NCBI RefSeq assembly: GCF_040183065.1 | Contig: NC_091123.1 | Span: 109,342,821 to 109,406,820 of the forward strand | Direction: 5' to 3' | Source: Periplaneta americana | Taxonomy: Eukaryota; Arthropoda; Insecta; Blattodea; Blattidae | DNA length: 64,000 nucleotides | In this document: positions 11,456 through 22,392 of the stretch, piece after piece | Layout of the letters: the number at the start of each line of letters is the position of its first letter | Position numbering within the stretch: the stretch's first letter is position 1 | The notes under the pieces: generated by a model | Database searches by the model: none | Told to the model about the DNA's origin: nothing | What the model saw: the letters and a program-made list of their open reading frames with translations, nothing else | Made by a program: the position numbers and the translations under genes

Positions 11456-11896
11456 CTAGCATATTGGTACTCCACTGTCTTTGGTATCTTTTTCCAATAG
11501 TTGAAATTTCTTGATAAAGCACTCACAATGCTCATCACTGAAATCGTCACAATTCTCGGGGGAAAAGTCAAGATGGGAGTGAAGGAAGTGAATTTTCAGG
11601 CACGTGTTACAATCTATAGTTTCATATGCCAACAGTAAATTTTGCACTAGTTCTTCATGGTTCTTACTTCTACGGTTACCCATAAAATTTAATACAACCT
11701 CCTTGAATGCAATCCAGGCGGCTTTCTCTTTTCCTTCCAACAAAGATTCGAAGTGATTGTCCTTCATTATTTCTATAATTTGTGATCCATTGAAAACTCT
11801 CTCTTTTATTTTCGAGTCACTAATAGCAGGAAATTTTTCCTGGATATGTTTAAATGCTTCAGTTTTATGATTCATCCATTTAACAAAATTCTTCAT
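11456..11896 (-). CDS. Fragment of an unnamed arthropod transposon-associated protein
   Basis: The 146-residue frame contains KIHFLHSHLDFSPENCDDF near residue 100 and a SDEHCECF stretch after it. The relic at 59125-59560 shares both the upstream region (AxHxxxEKF...GKxAWxAFK) and KIHFLRSHLDFFPPN followed by SDEHGETFHQ. I recall this family as widespread in arthropod genomes as an uncharacterised protein. Its presence inside a TIR element at 58467-60382 points to a transposon-encoded protein; the enzymatic role is unknown. The frame is intact over its length, but the expected remainder after SDEHxExFHQ is missing. Confidence 0.55.
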   Translation of the reverse strand: MKNFVKWMNHKTEAFKHIQEKFPAISDSKIKERVFNGSQIIEIMKDNHFESLLEGKEKAAWIAFKEVVLNFMGNRRSKNHEELVQNLLLAYETIDCNTCLKIHFLHSHLDFSPENCDDFSDEHCECFIKKFQLLEKDTKDSGVPIC

Positions 11897-12103
11897 TAAT
11901 GTGTGAAGGGGTAAAATTACTTTACTTTGAGGTACAAGGGGTTGATATATATAATATTTCTTCTCTGGCTTTAGTGATTGTCGTTACATTTTATAATGCT
12001 TATCTCGAGCGTGACTGTCCCATTCGCACAGAAAGCAGCAACATTTTTTGCAACCTAATTGCATTACGAGAAGCAATGCTGCAACCTTCAAATCCGCACA
12101 TAT

Positions 12104-12490
12104 AAACTATTCGTAATTTGAATATTATCATTAAAGCACACTTTAAAGAAATACACGTCTTACATAGAATACTAACACCACGGAAATCTCCTGGTAAACT
12201 GAAGCGATTTTTATAGCGAATTTGTTTCTCCCCCCAAATGTAACCGAAAGGGGCAATAAAACAATTTTCGCTTCTAGAAGTCGTTCTGACAAGGTGGTCT
12301 ATTGCAAAATATAAACTATAGTAATGTCATTAAAGCTCACAGTGAAAGAAATGCACACCTCAAGTGAAATCAGGCAAACTCAAGCGAATTCATACAGCGA
12401 ACCCTTCTCCCCCTCCTCCAAATAGACTCGTAAAAGGGGAATAAAATAATTTCCGTTTCTATAAGTGCTTCTAGCATGGTGACCTACTTA
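12104..12490. repeat. Imperfect two-copy tandem repeat, period about 200 bp
   Basis: A segment with TATAAACTATTCG, TCATTAAAGCACAC, TCTCCCCCC and AAAGGGGCAATAAAACAATT is followed by a related one with TATAAACTATAG, TCATTAAAGCTCAC and AAAAGGGGAATAAAATAATT. It lies upstream of the minus-strand frame at 11456-11896 and may belong to the same element. Confidence 0.55.
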
Positions 12491-12579
12491 TACTAATATT
12501 GTTTTCACATAATGGATCGTCACATTTGTAAAACAAAGTAGTTACACACGAAATACGGTGATTTTTCTAAGCTTAAATT

Positions 12580-12961
12580 GAATGTATATAAAATGAATTA
12601 TTATATTGTGCATCTCGAAAACCCGAACTGATGGAACATTTTGCTTGTTATTTTTGAATTCAGGAGGTCGAAATTAGTAAGAATTCGTTAGTTTTATGTC
12701 TGGCGCAAAATGGCTGCTGATCAGTATAATGGCTGGTTCATTCTAACATAGCCTAATGTAATAAATAATAGAATGTATATAAAATGAATTATTATATTGT
12801 GCATCTCGAAAACCCGAACTGATGGAACATTTTGCTTGTTATTTTTGAATTCAGGAGGTCGAAATTAGTAAGAATTCGTTAGTTTTATGTCTGGCGCAAA
12901 ATGGCTGCTGATCAGTATAATGGCTGGTTCATTCTAACATAGCCTAATGTAATAAATAATA
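12580..12961. repeat. 191-bp tandem duplication, two apparently identical copies
   Basis: Copy 1 is 12580-12770 and copy 2 is 12771-12961. Both run from GAATGTATATAAAATGAATT to CCTAATGTAATAAATAATA. I see no difference between them, so the duplication is recent or is an assembly artefact. Confidence 0.9.
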
Positions 12962-13094
12962 ATCAAGTAGTTGCAAGTAGTTATAACATTTTACTGCATC
13001 CTTACGTCTATTTTACGGGATAGAGTCAGTAAATTAAAAAATGATCTACATTTCTCAGTGAGGTGCCTGAAGCTATCACTGCTAGATGGCAGTA

Positions 13095-13600
13095 CTATTG
13101 ATGTATGCATAAGCGAAGTAAAGAATTAGCAATTGCAAGATGACGTCTCTGCACGAATTTACCATTGACGACATGATCTGAATGTTGTTGCACTTCTCTT
13201 ATACCCGGGCACTTAAGTCTCTCCACCCGCAACTCTCGGGCTAGCATATCGTCCCCTTCATTCTGTTTGTTCGGATCGAATTGCCAACCTGTCACACATT
13301 TGCCTACATGACAATGTCCAATGACCAACCGACATGGTATTCGATACTTCTCCGCCCTTCAGAGAACTTCTGCACCCAGTTGTAGACAGCTTGATGTGAC
13401 AGAAAATGCTCACCATACACGGGCTGCATTTGTTTATAGGTACATATTTTTTTCTGTCAGAACTTTTGCCCAGAAAAATCGCAAAATCGCACAACGGATT
13501 GCTGCCGTCAACAGTACACTCGTGCAGATGTGCAGCCATCTTGTAACTGCTACTTCTTCGTTTCGCTTATGTGCACATCACCTTGACACCTGGAAAATAC
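13095..13600 (-). pseudogene. SETMAR-like mariner transposase N-terminal relic, partly inverted
   Basis: On minus, one frame opens with MAAHLHECTV at 13539, and a shifted frame reads HFLSHQAVYNWVQKFSEG around 13340-13410. This matches the paired helix-turn-helix N-terminus of mariner transposases of the SETMAR type. Several frames must be combined to follow it, so it is broken. The first 90 bases (CATAAGCGAAGTAAAGAATT, then CTCTGCACGAATTTACC) are an inverted copy of 13500-13580, giving the fragment two facing ends. Confidence 0.6.
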
Positions 13601-13639
13601 TGCATCTTGCGGTGATTTCTTCAGACACCTTATTAAAAA

Positions 13640-14400
13640 CATAAGTCGCTGTTTTGATTTGTAAGTTACTGATTCGCCTGTGTAAAATTGTTTCAAATCA
13701 GTACTTAGCTTATATGAAATGTACTGTAGAACAGTCGAAAATGACAGTTCTGATAAAAAGACACAGGTCTCTAGATTTTGAAATGGTACCTCCTATGCGT
13801 ATTGAAAACATTTTAAAAGTATCTTCTTTTTTCATTACTTTATTTGTACATTGTTTTGAAAGATGTGTCGTTTGGACTTTACTCATTGTGTTTGACGAAA
13901 TGATTTCGAAACGTTTAAAAATGATACTGCTTTCGTCTTTAGGTGAACAAGGGTTGAGAATGATTTTCTGTGCCTAATTTATTTTATTACCTCCATGCGG
14001 CAGTTCCATCGCCCACAGCTGCTCTGCTGACTCCCGTCATGAGGCCCACAAGTTAGTCCTATGAAAATTTTTTAGTCACTTATCATTACCGCTAATTGTT
14101 ATTGCATTAAATAATATTTATAAAATATTCTGCATTAAATGTTTTATCGTTTAGGGTTTTCGGGGTGGAAACATAGTGTCCTTTATCTTGCACATTTCCA
14201 TCCAGTCTCAGTTTTCTAATACGATTGTTCACTGTAGAACGGCAAAATTATCTGAAAACTTCTTTGCACTTGTCGAGCAGAGTTGGCAAGTACATGAGTA
14301 ACATGAACACTTGACAGACATTGTTGTTTTCAGATAAGTTACCAGTGAATCAATTATATTAGGTTACTCTTCAGTCAGTACCACTTAAAACAATGAATTA
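13640..14400. other. Unassigned sequence
   Basis: An open frame at 13654-13977 has no recognisable domain. Nothing else is identified. Confidence 0.35.
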
Positions 14401-14429
14401 TATCATTGAGTATAAAAATATATTTATTT

Positions 14430-14475
14430 TATTTTACGACGAGCGCTTTCGCCTTACGGCATCATCAGGTCTTAT
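14430..14475 (-). ncRNA. Hammerhead-ribozyme-like motif
   Basis: On minus, GAC is followed by CTGATGA (14462-14468 on plus), then T, GCC, a GTAA loop and GGC that close a short stem II, then GAAA (14447-14450), then AGCGCT and CGTC (14437-14440) and an A/T-rich 3' side. The CUGAUGA and GAAA boxes match the invariant hammerhead core. A 3-base stem I (GAC with GTC) and a minimal stem III (AGC with GCT) can be drawn. Compact motifs of this kind are known from Penelope-like elements. Whether it cleaves is not shown. Confidence 0.6.
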
Positions 14476-14598
14476 CTGAACATGACAGAAACACATTATA
14501 GGATATCTGGTTGACAACATACAACATGCATGAATTGTGCCATTACGACAAAAACTAAAAACTCAAATGAGTTTTTTAGGAGCATGTCAGAGTGCATG

Positions 14599-16213
14599 CA
14601 GTGAATAACAGAATTATTCGGACACTTAATATTCCAAATGTTTATGTGTATGTTACTAAACATGTTTGCAAAAACGCAGAAATTACGCTTGCGGTTACGT
14701 CAAATAAACCAATTTGCATAACATGGACATAAAAAGAGCTTGCTAATGAAATGGTATGTTAATATATTTATATAAAAATAAACAAATATACAATTTACTG
14801 TGTAACAAAAATATTCGGACAGTTCTGTTGGTCCTATTCTGTACACCCCTGTTGATGACTTACATTACACGTAGGTGGAGGTACCGTGTTTCAATAACAT
14901 GCGAACCTATTTAGTCTTACTTGTGCTGTCGTTTGAGCAAGACGGAACACAAAATGGGACGTAAAGGTAAGCAAACAACATTAGTGATATTCCATCACGA
15001 AAAAGGGAAAACCATTCGAAACATTACTGATGAAGAGAAGTAAAGTGTCTGACATAATTCTCAGATATAAAAACGAGGACAGAATAGAGCTGAGAAAGCA
15101 AACAGGTCGCCGAAAAATCCTCACAGACAGAGAAGAATCTCTTATCATCAGACAGATTAAAAAGAACCCTCGTATAAATGCCCCGAAGTTAGCTTCTGAA
15201 ATTGAATCGGCTACGGGTAAAAAAAGTGCATGCCCAAACAATTAGAAGGGCAATACATAAACGGGGCTACAACGGAAGAATAGCACGAATAAAGCCTTAT
15301 GTTTGTGAAAGGAACAGACGTAAACGACTTCAGTTTGCTAAGGAATACGAAAATAAAGGGGAAGATTGGTGGTAAAAGGCTCTTTTTTCTGATGTGATCA
15401 CATTCATTGTTTTTGGCAGCGATGGTAGACAAATGGTGTGGAGGAAGCCTAAGGAGGAAATGAAAACCAAGAATTTGCGAGATACTGTTAAACACGGTAG
15501 AGGGAATGTGATGATATGGGGGTGCATGTCAGCTTCTGGGGTTGGTGAAGTTGTGTTCATCGAGGATATCATGAAGAAGGAAGACTACCTACACCTCTGC
15601 AACACAATTTAGTGAAAAGTGAAGAAAAGCTTGGAATTGAAAAGGAGTTTATGTTTTACCAGAACAACGATCCCAAGCATAACTCCTATATTGTACAAAA
15701 ATATATGCTCTACAAATGCCCTAAAGTGCTTCATCCTCCTCCACAATCGCCGGATTTGAACCCTATTTAACATTTATGGGAAGAACTTGACAGGAGGGTT
15801 CGATCAAGGCCTATTTCTTCTAAAGAAGAGCTGAAAGCAAGACTTCAAGAAGAATGGGTGAAAATTCCTATAGACATAACAAAAAATTAGTAGGTACATA
15901 GCATGCGACGCCGACTGAAAGAGGTTATTAAACAGAAGGTTGGTCCTACAAGGTACTAATAATAACGAGCTGGAATAGTATTCTTTGTTTTCAAAAAGTG
16001 TCCGAATATTTTTGTTAGCATTAGAAATCAAATGTTTTCCTTTATGTTTTAATAATTAGAAGAAAATTAAGTTAATTGGAATTGTTCTGTTGAAAATGTT
16101 TATATGAAATGGGATACTTTTAGGGAAAAAATACGAAAAGCTTATTTTTATATGTAAATATATGTCATTGAATTGTTAGTTGACGGATGTCCGAATATTT
16201 TTGTTACTCACTG
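14599..16213 (+). mobile_element. Tc1-like transposon with double end repeats (IR/DR layout)
   Basis: The element starts CAGTGAATAAC and ends GTTACTCACTG, with TA after it. A transposase-binding-type repeat (AACAAAAATATTCGGACA or close variants) occurs four times: at both outer ends (about 14607 and 16190) and at both inner positions (about 14805 and 15998). This gives TIRs of about 215 bp with a site at each end of each arm, as in Sleeping Beauty-like Tc1 elements. It encloses a broken transposase gene. Length 1615 bp is normal for the family. Confidence 0.8.
14954..15895 (+). pseudogene. Tc1-family transposase, broken
   Basis: ATG at 14954 starts MGRKGKQTTLVIFHHEKGKT. The reading shifts before KVSDIILRYKNEDRIE (from 15030) and again after TGKKSACPNN. 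A further frame holds VWRKPKEEMKTKNLR and VMIWGCMSASGVGEVVF (15394-15612), with an in-frame stop just before. The end shows NNDPKHNS (second catalytic Asp) and PQSPDLNPI followed by a stop where a residue is expected, then HLWEELDRR (third catalytic residue). In the first catalytic site FSDV replaces the usual DE. At least five lesions make it inactive. Confidence 0.8.
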
Positions 16214-17245
16214 TATGTGATTTTTAAAGAATTTGTACATCATTGTCTATATGGAAAAACCAGAATTCCAAAATATTATGTACACTGATATGTCTCAATA
16301 TGTTCCCAGTGTGACTCGAAGGCTATTACGACACAAAGCTGATTTTGTGTAGTAATAGATGTGTACGTTAAGAGAAAAAATTTATTGAATTAATTCTTAA
16401 AGTGACAGCCAACAAGATGATATTCGTAACTGACAGTGTGTTCCCAATGTGATTTGAAAGCTATTACAGCACAGTACGTACCTAAACTACAGTAACACTT
16501 CGGAGGAAAATGTATTTTGAATTCCATGCAAACCTTGACTTGGTTAGAAGCTACATTCAGATGTTAAATAAAATTATTCAATTTGCATTTAACTATTGTT
16601 TGTGTATTAATTCAATTTATTACGAGATCGACACCGCTTTCAATAGTAAATTTATAATGTTGTAACTAAGATGCCGTTTTAATAAGTTCATCTCCTTTAA
16701 GAAGATTTAAATGAAACTTTCAATGCATAATTGGCAAAGACCTGTGACTTTATAACCTCTCTGTCACGTAACGAAGACCTGCCCATACCAGTTGCTGCTG
16801 GAAGGAAATATTCCTCTAGACTTACCACATCAAGACGTATCATGCCTAAATATAGATTGTACTACTGACATCATTATCTTGGAAGTAACAGGAATTGGTA
16901 ATAGAACACAAAAACTTCAATCATGTAAGGAAAGCGAAAGTGTAACATCTTGTCCAGCACACTACATTTAAAGATTTATTTTATCTAACTGCGCTTTCAT
17001 TTTCATCGTATTTTATTTAATACATCAGTAATAGGCCAAGTCTGAATACTGTGCAGAAACTGATACTGAACTACTGTATGTGTGCAAGTATGCTCTATCA
17101 ACATACATTTTCAATTACTGTATAATTACAATAGGGAATGAATATGCCTCTTCTTATGCGTTTCCTTGTGCAGTGAAAGTATATTAGCTTAGTAAAACTT
17201 GCAATTCTGTCGCTGGAGAATATTTTGTAACTATAAAAATAGCCT
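16214..17245. other. Unassigned sequence with a weak internal repeat
   Basis: GTTCCCAGTGTGACTCGAAG (about 16302) and GTTCCCAATGTGATTTGAAA (about 16439), each followed by CTATTAC and GACACA or GCACAG, suggest an old tandem unit of about 138 bp. No gene is seen. Confidence 0.4.
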
Positions 17246-17344
17246 GTACATACATATATGCATACATACATGCATGCATATATACATACGAATAAATACA
17301 TACATAGGAATACATACGAATACATACATAGATACATACATACA

Positions 17345-17374
<30 letters not shown>
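17246..17374. repeat. CATA microsatellite, partly degenerate
   Basis: Imperfect CATA units with GAATA and TGCA variants give way to a clean run at 17330-17374. Open frames on both strands here are periodic by-products. Confidence 0.9.
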
Positions 17375-17375
<1 letters not shown>

Positions 17376-17409
17376 CCCTAATTGTTAGAAGTTCGGTATT
17401 AAAACTTGT

Positions 17410-17465
17410 TTATTATAATTATTGTAATAGGCATGTGTTATTATAATTATTGTAATAGGCATGTG
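17410..17465. repeat. 28-bp tandem duplication, two copies
   Basis: TTATTATAATTATTGTAATA followed by GGCATGTG occurs at 17410-17437 and again, identically, at 17438-17465. Confidence 0.9.
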
Positions 17466-17528
17466 TTACGAAATTTGACAGCCAGTTAAAAGAGATGAGA
17501 ACATTTTTGAAATAAAATTAATACTTAA

Positions 17529-17708
17529 GGGCCGTATTCATAGACATTTTTAGCGCGGGATTCCGGTGGATGATCAGCGTTTTTCGTATTCATAAACCAG
17601 TGTTAGCGATAGGATATGATTTGAATTCTGTGCAAGTAACCAGTGGATAGCCGGGGCTAGCTTAGTACGCTCGTAGCGCGTGCTGCGAAATGTCTATGAA
17701 TAGCACCC
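17529..17708. mobile_element. Harbinger-like MITE, 180 bp, TAA target duplication
   Basis: The left end GGGCCGTATTCATAGACATT and the right end, reverse complemented, GGGTGCTATTCATAGACATT are matching TIRs. TAA flanks both sides (17526-17528 and 17709-17711), the three-base duplication of PIF/Harbinger transposases. It has no coding capacity. Confidence 0.8.
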
Positions 17709-17711
17709 TAA

Positions 17712-18361
17712 ATGATAAAGATGATTTATTAATTATAAAAAGAAATGTCCTAACATTTTAGGTTTTTAGGCCGGTTTTAATATACATCAATGTTTACTGA
17801 ATCGCAGATGTGTGATAGAAGTGAAAATGTGTGTTATAAAAATAAAATGCCTTTTATATCGTAAGCAAAATTGTGTAAACATATGTCAGTCGTTCGTGTA
17901 AAAGTGTAGGGTTTATCGTTTGTATAATTTAACATTTTATCGATTTCATATTCTTTTTTTCTTACAAGAAAATAGCTGACAGCACTACTCTCCGGGACCA
18001 ATATAACTAGTCCAATCGATTGATTTCAAACCATTGTAACAAATGGATAGAATTCTTTCTTCTGAATTTAATTTTTAAACCTGCGTTGAAACTTGGAATC
18101 CAAAATTCTTCTGAATTCAGTAGTCGTGAAAGTCTAACATCTCATAGAATTTCTCTCTTTCGTCAGCTAAAAACGAGGATAGATTCAATAAATATGTGAA
18201 GCATTATGCTTTCTTACTATATTTCAATATTTGGAAGAGGTATAACTAATTTTTATTTCATTAATGGAATTCACTTTGGTGCCTTCTTTTTTTTTTTTTT
18301 TTTAATATTTACGGTATACCAGTGCACAGATTTAGGCGATTTTCGTGGATAGACTGTACTC
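17712..18361. other. Unassigned AT-rich sequence
   Basis: Nothing is recognised. A poly-T run lies at about 18287-18303. Confidence 0.35.
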
Positions 18362-18472
18362 AATGTTTCTATAATATTATTACTTGATTCAGTTTTCAAA
18401 TGTTTCTATAATATTATTACTTGATTCAGTTTTCAAATGTTTCTATAATATTATTACTCGATTCAGTTTTCA
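18362..18472. repeat. 37-bp tandem repeat, three copies
   Basis: Units starting AATGTTTCTATAATATTATT begin at 18362, 18399 and 18436. The third differs by one base (CTCGATT for CTTGATT). Confidence 0.95.
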
Positions 18473-19360
18473 AGAGAAATATGGCCTATAGTAAGTACCG
18501 GTAACTGAAATGAGACGGTCATTACAATGTTATTTCAGTTGTATATCCGCATTACTCTAATGATGGAACCGGTATTGACGTCCAGAATTGTAATTTGAGA
18601 TTATACTTTCGAAATTAAATCTTAACCAACCTCGTGAAGGCTTCCTCTGAAATGTAGGCGTATATCCATAATGTCCGATGTTGTAGCGATTCTGAATGTC
18701 TTCTGTTAAATGGCTCAGAGGTCAAACCTGGTCAAGAAGTATTGATTTTAGAAAGATACTGGTCATGGATTTCTTGGGCAGAGAAATGCTGTCAGAGGTC
18801 CCATGACGTAGATTCTTGGCACTTAAAAGGAATCCGACCTAACCAAAGTTGAGGCGTTCTCTGGGACAATTAAGATACAGAGCGTCAACATTTTAGATCT
18901 GGCAGGACGACATTCAAAAGGTTCTAGAGAACGCTGTTGGACGGAAATAATATTTTGTCAAGTGAGAGATCGTTATTAAGGATTCAATAAATGCTGGAAA
19001 TGGAAAAGCAACGTAACGTACGTTAAGTTGTTGTTCCAGAGAATGCCTTAGTTATTAGCTAGCCGTTCGTTATACCATCAAGTTTCTTTTTTGCAGTCCT
19101 ATACTACTGTGGTCACTGTCTCGATTGAGTCTGTATTTGTCTCAGAGGATGTCTCTTGTCATCGCTGATAATTCTGACCAACAAAGAGGAAACGTAATAG
19201 CTATAGAGAACGTTCTATTAATCTCAAAGGCTGTCGCGTTCAGAAACTTGAAAAGAAGACCACAGTAATACTACAAATGAATTTTTAGACAGCCATTCCT
19301 ACTAAAAGGTAGATATTTTAATGCAAGGCAAGCGTGTTGTAAGTTGACTATTATACGGTA
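18473..19360. other. Unassigned sequence
   Basis: No gene or repeat is recognised between the 37-bp repeats and the large palindrome. Confidence 0.35.
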
Positions 19361-20927
19361 GCGTGTGAAATAGTAATATACGTTACAAGAGCGGTATGTT
19401 GACGTTTTCATGGTCGAGGAAAAGATTGAAAAAGAGAAACGTAGTTGAGCTTTTTTAATTTCCGAGAACATGAAAACAAACATACCGCTCGTGTATCGTA
19501 CATTATTTTGTGCGAAGATCGTTTATTACATACCTGAAAGATGAATTTCTAATTAGTTGCAATGAAATCTCCATGTTGGTTTCTGTTTAATGACGGCAAC
19601 TTCGGAACACCAAAATATCTTTCTTCAACATTGTTCTTATAAAATGTTTTCTGTGTTCACTATACTCCAGCAGGCCGTGATATACGTCTGTCTTTTTTTT
19701 CCCCCAGTCTATAAATGCGAACTTAAAACAAACGGTAAGGTTATGTAATGATTTATTTTTCATTTTAATATTTTAACAATATTATTTATATAACGTATTG
19801 CAGTAATAACATCGGCATCTGGAATCTTGTTGATTTTTTCACGGCTTCATTAATGTTACTTGTATCAGGAATGCAATAAGTTTCGTGGAGTAGTAGACTT
19901 TACTTAATTTTTGCAAATATTTAAAAACAATAATTAACATTGCAATTTAGGTGAAATTTCAGTGGTAAGTTTCCAATTTATAATTATTACTATGTTAAAC
20001 GTCTCTAAAGATAATATGTTAAAAGCCTAAAGCAGTAAAATGAATGTCGCGCTTAAGCGGTATTATTATTATTATTGTATCTCCAATGGGGGGGGGTAGC
20101 CCTATTTTACCGCTTAAGCGGTAAGAAGAGGGAAATTGTTATGTATGTTACGTTGGGAATACTGAATGTGGTATTTCACACTTACCGCGTATTGGTTCTG
20201 TGCGGAAAACAAGCAAATACGCACAAAACCAATCCGCGGAAAGTCTAAAATTCCACATTCAGTATTCCCAACCTAACACACATAACAGTTTCCCTCTTCT
20301 TACGCTTAAGTGACATATTGATTTTACTGCTTTAGGCTTTTAACATATTATTTTTATGAGACGTTCAATATAGTAATAACTAATAATTATAAATTGGAAA
20401 CTTACCACTGCAATTTCACCTAAATTGCACTGTTAATTATTGTTTTTAAATATTTGCAAAAATTAAGTAAACTCTACAACTCCACTAAAGTTACTGCATT
20501 CTTGATGCAAGTAACATTAATATTAAAAAGAAAAATAAATCATTACATAACCTTACCGTTTGTTTTAAGTTCGCATTTATAGACTGGGGGGAAAAAAAGA
20601 CAGATGTATATCACGGACTGCTGGAGTATAGTAAACACAGAAAACATTTTAAAGCAACAATGTTGAAGATAGATATTTTTGTTTTGCAAATTTGCCGTCT
20701 TTGAACAGAAATCAAGATGGAGATTTCATTGCAACTAATTACAAATTCCTCTTTCAGGTATGTAATAAACGATCTTCGCACAAAATAATGTACGATACAC
20801 GAGCGGTATGTTTTCTTTAAATTCTCGGAAATTAAAAAAGCTCAACTACGTTTCGCTTTTTGAAACTTTTCCTCGAACATGAAAACTTCAACGTACCGCT
20901 CTTGTAACGCATATTACTATTAACACT
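19361..20927. repeat. Giant palindrome, about 1.57 kb (foldback-type element)
   Basis: The left arm (19361-20204) and right arm (20220-20927) are inverted copies around a 15-base spacer. Matching landmarks include ACAAGAGCGGTATGTTGACG (left) against CGTACCGCTCTTGT (right), CTTAAAACAAACGGTAAGG against CCTTACCGTTTGTTTTAAG, and ATTCAGTATTCCCAAC against GTTGGGAATACTGAAT. The left arm is longer because of an extra stretch at about 20050-20115 with an ATT run and a G run between two AAGCGGTA motifs. Scattered mismatches show that it is not brand new. No coding capacity is evident. Confidence 0.85.
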
Positions 20928-21320
20928 AGTGCGAATACTATTCTTAACATTGACTTTTAACTGTTTGCGCCGATTATCAGTTGTTTCCCACCAGATGGCA
21001 CACGGCAGCAACCGCAACCGATCAATAAATCAGCTCAAACGAAGGTAGATGTACTTCGAAAAATTACTGTTCTTTGGTTAAGAAAGGTACAGGCTATACA
21101 GTATATTAAAAGAATTGCTTCAAAGCTATTTATTGAGAACCATAACTTTTTACTACTGGTAACACACTTGCCAGAATTAGGGTTTGAAACATCGTCTGAA
21201 TGAATGGGAAGAAACTTATCTCTGTGTTTACTTAAACATTCTTTATCTTTCATTATTCTGTGAACCTGTTTTATGATATATCATATTTTTCTGGTAATAA
21301 TTTCAGTATTACTCTCTCTG

Positions 21321-21500
21321 GTTGTTGTTTAGCCAACTTTCCGAAGACAGGTTTGAACTTCATAAGTCATACCATTAAGGCATCACTTATGAGGCATCTA
21401 AGCCAGGAGATAATGGGTTAGTGTGACTAGTTTATTTCCCACTCCATTGCATACATCGCTGACTAGTTACATATTGCACTAATCAGACTTGAGATGTATA
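21321..21500 (+). repeat. Interspersed repeat shared with 40588-40770
   Basis: Both copies contain a GACAGGTTTGAAC-like start, AAGGCATCACT(T/C)ATGAGGCA, GGAGATAATGGG, CATACATCGC and ACTAATCAG in order. No tRNA-like head or coding frame is visible. It may be a non-coding end of a larger element. Confidence 0.6.
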
Positions 21501-22017
21501 CAAACAATTGTTTTTCCTCTGACATATATTATTGTCAAGTGAGATCTGCTGCCTGTTAATAAATGTACATATCAGCCAGAACCTCAGTGAAAGGATACTC
21601 TCCCTGGAGGTTTTATTTTTGCCGGTTCATTTCAAGATTGACTCATTTTGGAACGCTTGTTGAAAGGTTTAAAGAATTTACTACCAGATGGCATTCAGTG
21701 TCACACCTGTCATGTCGATTATACACAACATTCAGTGAACAATTAAGTAATGTTAACTTTTCTGCTAAAATAATCGACTCTGAAAGTTTACCTACATAAC
21801 CAGCTCACTAGTCTCCATTTTTAATGGAGAAGATGGCCACATTTCATTTACGAACTCATGTTTACACTAAGGAATATTCTTGTTAAGGCAAGGGTCCATG
21901 TGACTTGGAACATGTAATGACTTGTGTCTTTATTGACACCACCAAGTAAATAAATAAGAAAATATGAATGCCATAAACTGTAGTTGATAATTTTGTTGCC
22001 AGGTTACAGATTCAGCA

Positions 22018-22097
22018 ATTTATTTATTTATTTATATTTATTTATATATATATTTATTTATATATATATATTTATTTATTTATTTATTTATTTGGTC
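22018..22097. repeat. TTTA/TA microsatellite
   Basis: Runs of TTTA mixed with TATA. It borders the 3' side of the minus-strand SINE at 22100-22392 and is probably that SINE's A-rich tail. Confidence 0.85.
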
Positions 22098-22099
22098 TG

Positions 22100-22392
22100 A
22101 TGGCGGGCATTGGACTGTTCGTCATTCACTCATATGAAACCAGTTGTGATAGACCAGTTCACCGACAGAGTTATTGCTCAGGATGCGCCATAGGAGGCTG
22201 GTCTGTGCTACACTCGCGATGAGATGAGCTGTTGATGGAGGTTTGTAGGTTTGTTGAGATTTCGCAGGGAAACGAGCTCACGGAGAAACCCTTGTGTTAT
22301 CTGAACCACGGGCTTACCAACATATAAAAAATCATGGTGTACGCCGGGGATCGAATCCGGGTCCTCAGGATTATGTGCCCAGCGCACTAGGT
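22100..22392 (-). mobile_element. tRNA-derived SINE, minus strand
   Basis: The modules match 1612-1905: TTCGTCATTCACTCATATGA, ACCGACAGAGTTATTGCTCA, GAAACCCTTGTGTTATC and, on minus, the B box GGATTCGATCCCCGG with CTAGTGCGCTGGGCAC. The 3' end abuts the TTTA run. Confidence 0.75.

Noticed and set aside
17098-17446. Overlapping open frames with MYVC and HTYI repeats
   Set aside because: They are translations of the CATA microsatellite.
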